Positions 27,483-35,817 of a DNA stretch of 64,000 nucleotides are shown here, piece after piece; position 1 is the first letter of the stretch; each line of letters opens with the position of its first letter. Source of the stretch: Pleurocapsa sp. PCC 7319 (lineage in GTDB: Bacteria; Cyanobacteriota; Cyanobacteriia; Cyanobacteriales; Xenococcaceae). The translations under genes were made by a program, and so were the position numbers. The notes beneath the pieces are model-generated. The model was not told the DNA's origin and did not search any database. It saw nothing but the letters and a program-made list of their open reading frames with translations. The stretch covers positions 992,001 through 1,056,000 of the forward strand of contig NZ_KB235922.1 of the NCBI RefSeq assembly GCF_000332195.1. The letters run 5' to 3'.

Positions 27483-28148
27483 TTATTGTGTTACTTTTAA
27501 ATTCGACATTTCTTGCACAAAAAACATTGCCTTATCAACCAACTCAGTCCCCGCTTTTTCAGGCGAACCAACATCGAATGGAGGAGCAGGGTTGTACTCT
27601 AGTATCAATTGAGTAATCTTAGCGATTTCCTCGCCGTAAATAATGCTGGCGATGGTTAAAGCAAAATCAATACCTGCGGTAACGCCACCACCTGTAATCC
27701 GATTGCGATCAACAACTACCCGCTCTGTGCCAACCTCAACCCCTAATTGAGCCAGATTTTCCCGTGCTGCCCAGTGAGTCGCTGCTCGATAGCCTTCAAG
27801 AAGTCCAGCCTTTGCCAAAAATATCGAACCACCACAGACAGAAGTAACAAATTTAGCTGTACTGCCCTGTTTGCTCAAAAATGCCAGCACCTCTGGATCG
27901 TCTTCTACCGCTCCTTGTCCTACGCCACCGCCAATACAAACAACATCTAGTTGGGGACAATCTTCAAAGGTAGTGTCGGGTACAACCATCATGCCGTCAT
28001 CGGTTTTAATCGGTTCTAGCGTCTTCCAAAGGCGATGAAGCTCGACACCAGGTAGTCCAATAAAAACTTGCTGTGGTCCTATAACATCTAGGGCAGTCAT
28101 GCCTGGGTAAAAAACTAAACCAATGATGCACTTTTGTGAATCAGTCAT
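27483..28148 (-). CDS. DJ-1/PfpI-family protein (isonitrile hydratase-like)
   Basis: 221 residues. The class I glutamine-amidotransferase-like fold of DJ-1/PfpI proteins is seen in IGLVFYPGMTALDVIGP (conserved Asp) and the nucleophile elbow VTSVCGGSIFLAKAG with the reactive Cys. THWAARENL follows, and ITGGGVTAGIDFALTIAS is the typical C-terminal signature. The sequence resembles isonitrile hydratases and the ThiJ-like domain of AraC regulators. No substrate can be deduced. First gene of a two-gene leftward operon, divergent from remnants upstream of the AraC gene. Confidence 0.8.
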   Translation of the reverse strand: MTDSQKCIIGLVFYPGMTALDVIGPQQVFIGLPGVELHRLWKTLEPIKTDDGMMVVPDTTFEDCPQLDVVCIGGGVGQGAVEDDPEVLAFLSKQGSTAKFVTSVCGGSIFLAKAGLLEGYRAATHWAARENLAQLGVEVGTERVVVDRNRITGGGVTAGIDFALTIASIIYGEEIAKITQLILEYNPAPPFDVGSPEKAGTELVDKAMFFVQEMSNLKVTQ

Positions 28149-28261
28149 AAATTTATCTCTCTAATTTATTTTTCTACAAACGATCGCAATTGAATCTATC
28201 CTTATACTAGAGATGGCAACCGATTTGGCATAGTCCTCGATCGGGTACTCTTTTTGACACT

Positions 28262-28414
28262 ATGACAATTTCCCTACAGTTTTTATTTGCAACCATCAAT
28301 CAAATAGAAAATGAATCCGAGCTGCAAGCACAGCTTGGAGCGAAAATTGGCGAGTACTTTGCTGCCCAGCGATCGGCAATCTTCTTTTTCAGCCCGAACT
28401 CAAACTACCTATAA
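28262..28414 (+). pseudogene. N-terminal fragment of a GAF/LuxR-type regulator
   Basis: An ATG frame of 50 codons reads MTISLQFLFATINQIENESE, then LGAKIGEYFAAQRSAIFFF, then stops after SPNSNYL. This is the start typical of cyanobacterial LuxR-type regulators with a GAF-like domain. The homology ends at the junction with an amidase-derived segment near 28391. The remainder of the regulator is not in the window. Confidence 0.55.
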
Positions 28415-28517
28415 TAAATCTAGTAGTCCTTTCAGCAAAAAAACTAATCTTGCCTTTCCTCCCAGTCTGGCTAAATACAAGGCTATCTTAGCCGAACGCG
28501 ATCGCGCTATGGCACAA
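28391..28517 (+). pseudogene. Internal fragment of a third amidase
   Basis: About 127 bases correspond closely to 26450-26572 of amidase copy 2. In the second frame they encode ARTQTTYNKSSSPFSKKTN and then LAFPPSLAKYKAILAERDRA. It is joined abruptly to the GAF-regulator fragment on the left and to the AraC gene on the right. It is a scar of recombination in an ancestral array of three amidases. Confidence 0.7.
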
Positions 28518-29459
28518 AAATATATTTTGATCGTGAATCAAATACCCAAAGATGTTAAAAACAATCAGCAGTTTGAAAATAGTTCTATTTCCCACCAGAA
28601 AAACCTACTTTCTCAACTGCCTCGTTTACCGATCAAATCTAGTTCTGAATTAGGCTGGAAAAATATTCAAATTACCCACTATCGTCAACCCGCTGCCGAA
28701 ATACCCGAACATAGTTTAGACTTTCATGGAATTTATCTTAATACAGGTAAAACCGTCAGGTTAAAGCAAAAAATTGCCGGTCAAACGATTACATCTAATT
28801 CTTTTCGGGAAGACTTAGGTATTTATCCGGCACACATCAGCCAGTCGTTTGCTTGGAACTCAGAAGCAGACTTTTTACTGATTTATTTGTCAGCAGATTT
28901 AATCACTAAGCTAGGCTACGAACTGTATCAGAGTAATAGTGTAGAACTAATACCTCAGATTGAAACTTGCTTCGATCCTTTGATTCTACAGATTGCCATA
29001 GCACTCAATAATGCTTTAGAAAATCAAGTTGACAACAATATATATGCCGATTCCATGGCAAATGCTTTAAGCGTACATTTATTGTCTCAATATTCTAATT
29101 GCAGTCGCGATCTTAAATCTAGTAAAAGTAAATTATCTCAGCCACAGCTAGAACAGGTAACCGATTATATCTACGGCAATCTAGATCAAAATTTAAGCTT
29201 GAAACAACTAGCAGCAGTAGTACAGTTAAGCGAATATCATTTTGCCCACTTGTTTAAACAAACTACTGGGAAAGCACCTCATCAATTTCAGCTTCAATGT
29301 CGTATAGATCGGGCTAAAGAATTATTATTGCAGGATATGGCGATCGCAAAAGTTGCGCAAACAATAGGATTTTCTAGCCAGAGTCATCTTAACTATCATT
29401 TTAAGCGTCGAGTAGGAGCAACCCCAAAGCAATTTTTGACAGGCAGCAAAAACTTGTAA
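28509..29459 (+). CDS. AraC-family transcriptional regulator
   Basis: 316 residues from MAQKYILIVNQIPKD. The frame extends upstream to 28311, but that part consists of GAF-gene and amidase-derived sequence, so the ATG used here comes from the amidase fragment and the original start may be lost. Two helix-turn-helix units fill the C-terminus: LSLKQLAAVVQLSEYHFAHL and the second around IAKVAQTIGFSSQSHLNYHF with the family motif GATPKQF. The N-terminal sensor (about 40-200) is not a clear known fold. Targets may include the neighbouring GNAT gene. Confidence 0.8.
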   Translation: MAQKYILIVNQIPKDVKNNQQFENSSISHQKNLLSQLPRLPIKSSSELGWKNIQITHYRQPAAEIPEHSLDFHGIYLNTGKTVRLKQKIAGQTITSNSFREDLGIYPAHISQSFAWNSEADFLLIYLSADLITKLGYELYQSNSVELIPQIETCFDPLILQIAIALNNALENQVDNNIYADSMANALSVHLLSQYSNCSRDLKSSKSKLSQPQLEQVTDYIYGNLDQNLSLKQLAAVVQLSEYHFAHLFKQTTGKAPHQFQLQCRIDRAKELLLQDMAIAKVAQTIGFSSQSHLNYHFKRRVGATPKQFLTGSKNL

Positions 29460-29543
29460 AAATACAGCAAGAAGTTTAAATACTATTAATGGAAACATTT
29501 TAGATACTGAGGAGGTAAAACTTTAGCAGTAGCTATTTACAAA

Positions 29544-30179
29544 ATGAACAACAATCAAGTAGTTCGCTTAGAGCGATCGCAAATTGAACAAGCTAGTACA
29601 ATTTCAGCACAGGCATTTGCAGATGATCCCGTATTTGGCTATCTCACACCCGAAGATCGACAATCACGCTTGAAGGCTTTAACTTGGCTGGCTGAAAAAG
29701 GCTTAGAGTATTGCTATGAGTACGGTCATATTTACACCACACCCGATCTTAAAGGTATTGCAGCTTGGCTACCACCAGAAAAATCTTCTTTTACAGGAAT
29801 ACAAGGGTTACAGCTAATTATGCAGCTACGTTTATACTTGTTGCCTTTTTACTGTGGTTGGAACAAACTTGGACGCTGGCTATCTTTTTTAGAAATTACT
29901 GAAGATAATCATCAGCGAGATATGGGAACTCAGTCTCACTGGTATTTAGCTTTAATGTTTGTCAATCCTAGCTATCAAGGACAAGGTGTTGGTAGCGCTT
30001 TACTTAAACCAATTCTCGATCAAGCTAGTGATGAGAAATTACCATGTTATTTGGTAACGTTTACCGAGCAAGCAGTAAAGTTTTATCAAAAAAATGGTTT
30101 TGAAATCATTAGAAAAAGTCAAGTTGCAAAAGATGTACCCTCATTTTGGAATTTGAAGCGAGATACTGTCAACAGCTAG
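29544..30179 (+). CDS. GNAT-family N-acetyltransferase
   Basis: 211 residues. The acetyl-CoA-binding motif A is MFVNPSYQGQGVGSALLKPI near residue 145, with the following helix and strand (LPCYLVTFTEQAVKFYQKNG). The N-terminal region (VVRLERSQIEQASTISAQAF, then DPVFGYLTPE) is usual for a GNAT group often seen beside AraC regulators. The acceptor is unknown. It is downstream of the AraC gene by 84 bp on the same strand. Confidence 0.8.
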   Translation: MNNNQVVRLERSQIEQASTISAQAFADDPVFGYLTPEDRQSRLKALTWLAEKGLEYCYEYGHIYTTPDLKGIAAWLPPEKSSFTGIQGLQLIMQLRLYLLPFYCGWNKLGRWLSFLEITEDNHQRDMGTQSHWYLALMFVNPSYQGQGVGSALLKPILDQASDEKLPCYLVTFTEQAVKFYQKNGFEIIRKSQVAKDVPSFWNLKRDTVNS

Positions 30180-30214
30180 GAAGACAAGATTGCGATTACG
30201 CCCACGGGTAGCTT

Positions 30215-30290
30215 TCGGATTGCCGAAAAGATTAACTAAGTAGCTGGCGATTTTCAGCATCCATCCATTACAAACAATTAGAATGTTAAA
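30215..30290 (+). pseudogene. 3' tail fragment of a third amidase
   Basis: GTAGCTGGCGATTTTCAGCATCC-like sequence followed by ATCCATTACAAACAATT parallels the last 45 bases of amidase copy 1 (AGCTGGTGATTTTCAACATC, then CATCTTTATAAACAAATT). The reading frame is broken. With the internal fragment at 28391 it brackets the AraC and GNAT genes, as if they lie inside the remains of one amidase gene. Confidence 0.55.
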
Positions 30291-30323
30291 GTCGAGAATC
30301 AGCCCATTATTCTAAAGATTGAG

Positions 30324-31643
30324 ATGAAAATCACTATCTTAACTGTCGGCACTCGTGGTGACGTTCAACCTTTCATAGCATTGGGTTTAGGTCTAAAGCA
30401 GATAGGTCATACAGTTACCATAGTGACTCATGCTATCTTTGAATCTTGGATTAGGAGTTATGGTTTTGACTTTGCGGAGATAGTAGGAGATCCTCAAGGA
30501 TTTATTGAATCAGAAGAAGGTCAAAAAATGCTGGAATCTGGCAGTAATCCGATTAAGTTTATCCGTTTGTTGAGCGATTCTATGAGTCCCTTTGTCGACA
30601 GTTTAATGTCGGATATATGGCAAGTTTGTCAATCTACAGATGCCATTATTGCTCATAGTATATTGTTTTGGACTTATGATTTAGCGTACAAGCTAGACAT
30701 TCCCTATTTTTTAGCTAGTTTTACGCCGCTTTCTTCAACAACGAAATACCCCGTATCGATGGGTTCGGGTAAATCTCAAGGAGGCTTATTTAATTATCTT
30801 AGTTATCCTCTATCTTTAATAATTTTTTGGCAGATATACAAAAAACCCGTTAATCAATGGCTAGAGTCTAATTTAAGTATGCCATCGCGATCGTTGTGGC
30901 GATCGCCTTTCTTGAGTATGAGAAAGCAAAAAGTTCCTTTTCTCTATGCTTATAGTAATTATGTTTTACCAAAACCCCAAAATGGGCGTAAAGATGATTA
31001 TGTTACGGGTTATTGGTTTTTAAACTCTGCAACAGATTGGACACCACCAGACGATTTAATCAATTTTCTTGGTGCAGGTTCTCCTCCAGTCTATATTGGC
31101 TTCGGCAGCATGAGTAATCGCGATCCAGAAGCTACAACAAAAATCGCTATAGCTGCGCTAGAAAAAACGAACCAAAGAGGCGTTATTTCAACTGGGTGGG
31201 GAGGAATTAGTAATATAGATTTGCCTGACAGTATCTTCAAAATAGATTCTGTGCCTCATGACTGGTTGTTTCCCAGATGTACTGCGTTGGTGCATCACGG
31301 TGGTGCGGGAACTACTGCGTCGGGCTTAAAAGCTGGTGTACCGACAATTATTGTGCCATTTTTTTCTGACCAACCTTTTTGGGGACACAGAGTAGCAGAT
31401 TTAGGTGTGGGTACAGAACCAATAGAACGAAAAAAACTAACTGTAGAAAATTTATCAGCAGCAATTGATCTGGCGATCGCCCAGGAGACTCTACGCGATC
31501 GCGCCAACTATTTGGGTCAAGAAATTCGCTCAGAAAATGGTGTTGATAATGCAGTCAAAGTAATTAATGAATATTTAGCTAGTTGGCGAGAAGCCCCACA
31601 TCTCTATTACGACAGCAATGAGTGTGGGATGAATCGCCAGTAA
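30324..31643 (+). CDS. UGT-type glycosyltransferase with insertion-altered C-terminus
   Basis: The first about 420 residues form a GT-B glycosyltransferase of the sterol/macrolide UGT type. The N-terminus MKITILTVGTRGDVQPFIAL is characteristic. The donor-binding motif VHHGGAGTTASGLKAGVPTI, then PFFSDQPFWGHRVADLGVG, is intact. Relatives glucosylate sterols, hopanoids, lipids or antibiotics. At VINEYLA the frame enters insertion-element copy 2, which adds about 17 foreign residues (SWREAPHLYYDSNECGMN). Only the last few native residues are lost, so the enzyme may still work. Confidence 0.85.
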   Translation: MKITILTVGTRGDVQPFIALGLGLKQIGHTVTIVTHAIFESWIRSYGFDFAEIVGDPQGFIESEEGQKMLESGSNPIKFIRLLSDSMSPFVDSLMSDIWQVCQSTDAIIAHSILFWTYDLAYKLDIPYFLASFTPLSSTTKYPVSMGSGKSQGGLFNYLSYPLSLIIFWQIYKKPVNQWLESNLSMPSRSLWRSPFLSMRKQKVPFLYAYSNYVLPKPQNGRKDDYVTGYWFLNSATDWTPPDDLINFLGAGSPPVYIGFGSMSNRDPEATTKIAIAALEKTNQRGVISTGWGGISNIDLPDSIFKIDSVPHDWLFPRCTALVHHGGAGTTASGLKAGVPTIIVPFFSDQPFWGHRVADLGVGTEPIERKKLTVENLSAAIDLAIAQETLRDRANYLGQEIRSENGVDNAVKVINEYLASWREAPHLYYDSNECGMNRQ

Positions 31644-32063
31644 TAGACTAGCTATAGGAGAATCTTGATTTTCTATATATTTTCTCAGTGTTGAAATAGT
31701 AACTCCACCACATGACGCGAGAAAGTAGCTACTATTCCAAACCACTTTCTTTTTATAGTATGTTTTCTCTAGTTCTGGTAAAAATTCTTGCCTCAGCTTA
31801 CGACTAGAAATACTTTTAAGGCTATTAACCAGTTTGCTTAATTGTATTTCTGGGTGGTATTGAAAAAGCAAGTGTGCGTGGTCACTCTCTGCGTTGAACT
31901 CAACGATTTTGCCGTCAAATTTATCCAACAAAGATTCCCAGATTTCATGAAGCCTATCTATCATTGGCGCAGTCAAAACTTTACGTCTGTATTTGGTTGT
32001 TAAAACTAAATGAGCTTTTAAATCAGATACAGAACGCCCTCTTGATACAAAATCTTTCTTCAT
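31575..32063 (-). CDS. tnpA: TnpA, HUH/Y1 transposase (copy 2)
   Basis: 162 residues, identical to the copy at 15541. The His-x-His (ESDHAHLLF) and nucleophile tyrosine region (LRKYIENQ) are intact, so it can probably act in trans on copy 1 and on other compatible ends. It overlaps the 3' end of the glycosyltransferase frame on the opposite strand. Confidence 0.9.
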   Translation of the reverse strand: MKKDFVSRGRSVSDLKAHLVLTTKYRRKVLTAPMIDRLHEIWESLLDKFDGKIVEFNAESDHAHLLFQYHPEIQLSKLVNSLKSISSRKLRQEFLPELEKTYYKKKVVWNSSYFLASCGGVTISTLRKYIENQDSPIASLLLAIHPTLIAVVIEMWGFSPTS

Positions 32064-33127
32064 GAATAGGTGGAGATAAATATGTTAATATCAGTGTATC
32101 AAAATAAACAACTCTAATTTTGCTATACAACTACCAGTACCGACTAAGACCAACTACAGAACAAAAGCTTGTCCTTAATGACTGGCTTCGTATCTGTCGG
32201 TACTGGTACAACCGCCAACTGAGAGAAAGGTTTGATTGGTGGTCGAAGAATCGTAGCTACACTGACCGATGCCCATTAATCTGTCATTTGCCACAGTTAA
32301 AAGAAAAACCTGAATATTATGGGCAAAAAAAGCAGCTACCAATAATCAAAAAAGATTTGGTTTCTGTTGGCTGGAGTGGTGAATTGTTGGACTTCAATTC
32401 TGTTCCCTCACAGACTCTGCAAGAGGTGTGCAAACGGGTGAAACTAGCTTTCAGTCGTTTCGTATCGGGAGACAAAAACGGTAAGCGTTCGGGCAAACCA
32501 AGATTCAAAACAAGCGTACGTTTCAGATCGATGGTTATGAGCGGGGTAAAGCTTCATTCTTGCTCTGTTGGTGGTAAATGGCTGCATATTAATTTGCCAA
32601 AAATAGGTATGGTCAAGGTGCGACATCATAGACAACTGGTTGATGGTGCAACATTAAAGCAAGCTCAGGTAATCAAGAAAGTCGATGGTTGGTACATCAA
32701 CCTAAGATTACAAGACGATTCTGTTCCTGATTTCCAGCCCGATATTACTCCTACTTGGGATAACTCATTGGGCATGGACGCTGTTCTTCATGAAAATGAC
32801 TATTTGGCTACGAGCGAAGGCGTTAAATTACCTAGTCTTAAGTCATTTCGGAAATCTCAAGGCAAACTAGCCAAGATTCAGGCGCGTAAATCTACAAAAA
32901 AACGAGGTAGTAAATCTCGTCGTAAGCTGGCGAAGCGCGAAGCCAAGCTACATCAGCAAATAGCGAGAGCTAGAAAAGATCATGCCTACAATACTGCCCA
33001 GGCTCTCCTTAATACTGGCAAAAAAGTTTTCTTTCATGAACAACTCAATCTTGCTGGGTTGAGTCGGAGGAATAAAGTTAAAACTGATGAGACGGGTAAG
33101 TTTTTACCTAATGGACAGTCAGTGTGA
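31579..33127 (+). mobile_element. IS200/IS605-type element, copy 2 (3' truncated)
   Basis: Offset by 16,034 bases, it repeats copy 1 from TTAGCTAGTTGGCGAG through the tnpB segment ending GGACAGTCAG, with identical encoded proteins. The left-end hairpin is kept (31584-31639). The right-end hairpin and the last third of tnpB are missing. The break is at GTCAG (33118-33122), a pentamer that also occurs in copy 1 at 17084 and 17468. Without its right end this copy should be immobile. Confidence 0.85.
32120..33127 (+). pseudogene. Truncated TnpB (copy 2)
   Basis: 335 codons. Residues 1-334 equal those of the copy at 16086. The frame then meets a stop (GQSV, TGA). RuvC motifs I and II are present, but motif III (VDRD) is lost, so the protein cannot be an active nuclease. 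Confidence 0.9.
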
Positions 33128-33354
33128 TTACAGATAGAGAAAGACAACTTTAGTCATAGGGGAAAATACTCAATAAGTCAGCGAAAGTTAGAGAGTCTTT
33201 ATCACTTTCGTAGAATGTAAATTCGAGACGTTTTTCAGATGTTTGTATGTGGTTAAATCCCTAAGATTAAGACAGTTTTGAAAGAGCTAACCAGCAATTG
33301 AGCACCATCATGCACTATCTCACCTTCAAAATAATCATTAACAGGTAAAAGAAA

Positions 33355-35748
33355 ATGAGAGATACGGAGCAACCGAGAGCTAGATCAACGCTGCTCAATT
33401 CGGGGGATATTTTACAATCCCGCTATCGAATTTTACATCAGTTGGGTCGTGGAGGCTTTAGCCGTACTTACTTGGCAGAAGATATTAATCGTTTTAAAGA
33501 ACGCTGCATGCTAAAAGAGTTTGCACCGCAACTTAAAGGAACGTTTGCCCTAGAAAAAGCGCAAGAGTTGTTTGCTAGAGAAGCTGGTGTTCTCTATCGG
33601 TTGCAACATGATCAAATCCCTCAATTTCGTCAATTATTTCGTTATAAGCACGAGAATAAGGAGGAGAGATTATTCCTCGTACAGGATTATGTTGAGGGTC
33701 AAACTTATCATGACCTGTTAAACAATCGTCTTAATGAAGGAAAGAAATTTAGTGAAGCTAAAATCAGTCAATTATTGAGACAAGTTCTACCTATTCTAGA
33801 ATATATCCACTCGATGGGAGTGATTCACCGCGATATTTCTCCTGATAATTTAATTTTACGTAGCGCAGATGAACTAACAGTCTTGATTGACTTTGGCTGT
33901 ATTAAAGAAGTGGAAAACAAGACTCAATTAGAATTACAGTCCCTAGTCGGCACGGCTATAGGCAAGACGGGATATGCTCCACCAGAGCAAATTGAACGAG
34001 GTATTGTCTTTGCTCATAGTGATTTATATGCTTTAGCAGCAACTGCGGTAGTGCTGCTGACAGGAAAAGAACCAAAACAATTAATTGATCTCAATGGTTA
34101 TCGGTGGAATTGGCAAGAAGAAGTGACTCTTAGTCCTAAGTTGGAGTGGATTTTAACTACTATGCTCTCTCCCAATCCTAGCGATCGCTTTGGTAGTGCT
34201 GTCGAAGTCAGTCAAATCCTGGACTCTATCTCAGTTGAAACTCCTACTCAAAAACGAATAGAACTTACTAAGACTGCTGTCCCCTCCGTCAGAAACAAAG
34301 CTGTCTCTAACTTATTCAAGCAAAAACCACCAAGCAAAATATATATTATGCCTGCTGCAATCTCCAAACCGGTTTTTTTTGGCTCTTTAGCTACAGTTTT
34401 ACTTTTAGGAGGATTGTTGTGTTTAAAATTACAAGACTTAGATCTTGTTGCTCCTGCGGTTTCCAATTTAGATAATTCTGTTCGGGTAGACTCCCAACTA
34501 CAAACGCGATTTAGTCAGGGAGAAAAGATTTTAATTTCTCAAACAAGTACGCCTGAGAAACAAATGGCTGTAGCAAGTTTTGTACAAGGTGATTATGAGC
34601 GCGCTGAGTCTTCACTTTTAGCATCTTTAGAAACTGTTGCTAATGACCCTGAAGCTCTAATTTATCTCAATAACTCTCGCATCGGTCAAGAAAAATCTTA
34701 TAGCATTGCTGTCTCTATTCCGATTGGTAGTGATGTCAATGCAGCCCAAGAAATTTTACGGGGTGTGGCTCAAGCTCAAGAGCGAGTAAATCAAGCCGGT
34801 GGAATTGATGGTATTCCTCTAAAAGTCCAAATTATTAATGACGATAATGATCCAGAGATAGCCCAACAGATAGCTAAAACCCTAAGTCAAGATCGAGAAA
34901 TTTTAGGGGTAGTTGGTCATTATGCCAGTGATGTGACTTTAGCTACCACCAAAATTTATCAAGCTGATCAATTAGTAGCAATTTCGCCGATTAGTACTTC
35001 AGTCAAGCTATCTAATCTCAGTCCTTATTTATTTCGGACTGTTCCGAGTGATTATCTTGCAGGAAGAGGTTTAGCAGAATATATGTTGGAGAATCTTCAG
35101 CAGAAAAATGTGGCGGTCTTTTACAATTCTCAAAGCAACTATAGTGAGTCTCTCAAATCTGAGTTTGACGCTGCGGTTGCTCTTGGTGGAGGAAGAGTGG
35201 TTAATACCTTCGATCTGTCTGATGCCAATTTTAATGCTGCCAACAGCTTTCAGCAAGCAGTGGCTGAAGGTGCAGAAGTAATTATGCTGGCTGCTAATAC
35301 TGGCACTCTCGACAAGGCTTTACAGGTGGTTCAAGTTAATCGTCAACAGCTCACCTTGCTGGGTGGTGATGATGTATATACTCCTAAAACTTTGCAGATC
35401 GCAGGAGAATTTGCCGAAGATATGGTGTTGGCAATTCCCTGGCATATCAAAAGTAATCCTGATACTGAGTTTGTTCAAGATGCTCGCCAACTTTGGGGAG
35501 GAGCAGTTAACTGGCGCACAGCAATGGCTTACGATGCAGCCCTAGCTTTGATTACTGCTATTGATCGCAGTCCCAATCCTACTCGCATCAGTATCCAAAA
35601 GACACTTTCTGATTCTGACTTTTCTACTGCTGGTGCTAATAGTCAAGTTAGCTTTCTACCTTCAGGCGATCGCTTAAGTAATATTCAGCTAGTAAAAATT
35701 CAGTCCAGTAATAACAATTTTGGTTACGAATTTGTACCGATTGATTAG
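33355..35748 (+). CDS. Membrane serine/threonine kinase with a periplasmic amino-acid-type binding domain
   Basis: 797 residues. The kinase (about 25-290) has the glycine loop LGRGGFSRTYLAED, ATP-binding Lys in CMLKEFAP, catalytic loop VIHRDISPDNLI, metal-binding VLIDFGCIKEV, and GYAPPEQIERG. A basic linker leads to one membrane helix (starting VFFGSLATVLLLGGLLCL, about 344-361). The outer part (about 445-795) is a type 1 periplasmic binding fold of the branched-chain amino acid receptor group: YSIAVSIPIGSDVNAAQEIL, then VVGHYASDVTLATTKIYQ and ISPISTSVKLS. It should sense an extracellular small molecule and phosphorylate cytoplasmic targets. The next gene starts 69 bp downstream and may be a partner. 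Confidence 0.9.
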   Translation: MRDTEQPRARSTLLNSGDILQSRYRILHQLGRGGFSRTYLAEDINRFKERCMLKEFAPQLKGTFALEKAQELFAREAGVLYRLQHDQIPQFRQLFRYKHENKEERLFLVQDYVEGQTYHDLLNNRLNEGKKFSEAKISQLLRQVLPILEYIHSMGVIHRDISPDNLILRSADELTVLIDFGCIKEVENKTQLELQSLVGTAIGKTGYAPPEQIERGIVFAHSDLYALAATAVVLLTGKEPKQLIDLNGYRWNWQEEVTLSPKLEWILTTMLSPNPSDRFGSAVEVSQILDSISVETPTQKRIELTKTAVPSVRNKAVSNLFKQKPPSKIYIMPAAISKPVFFGSLATVLLLGGLLCLKLQDLDLVAPAVSNLDNSVRVDSQLQTRFSQGEKILISQTSTPEKQMAVASFVQGDYERAESSLLASLETVANDPEALIYLNNSRIGQEKSYSIAVSIPIGSDVNAAQEILRGVAQAQERVNQAGGIDGIPLKVQIINDDNDPEIAQQIAKTLSQDREILGVVGHYASDVTLATTKIYQADQLVAISPISTSVKLSNLSPYLFRTVPSDYLAGRGLAEYMLENLQQKNVAVFYNSQSNYSESLKSEFDAAVALGGGRVVNTFDLSDANFNAANSFQQAVAEGAEVIMLAANTGTLDKALQVVQVNRQQLTLLGGDDVYTPKTLQIAGEFAEDMVLAIPWHIKSNPDTEFVQDARQLWGGAVNWRTAMAYDAALALITAIDRSPNPTRISIQKTLSDSDFSTAGANSQVSFLPSGDRLSNIQLVKIQSSNNNFGYEFVPID

Positions 35749-35749
35749 C

Positions 35750-35780
35750 AGTTTTTAGTTTTTAGTTTTCAGTTTTTAGA
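35750..35780. repeat. Short tandem repeat TTTTTAG/TTTTCAG
   Basis: Four units of AGTTTTT or AGTTTTC type follow the kinase stop codon. The complementary type (AAAAACT units) occurs at 54927-54950. They match the class of heptameric short tandem repeats of cyanobacteria. Confidence 0.6.
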
Positions 35781-35817
35781 TTCATTTCGAGAAAAATATT
35801 TAGATTGGGAGAAACAA

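Noticed and set aside
33118-33125. GTCAGTGT as the true right terminus of the IS200/IS605 element
   Set aside because: In copy 1 the right-end hairpin continues three bases further to TGTAGG (17473-17478), which copy 2 lacks, so copy 2 is truncated rather than ended there.
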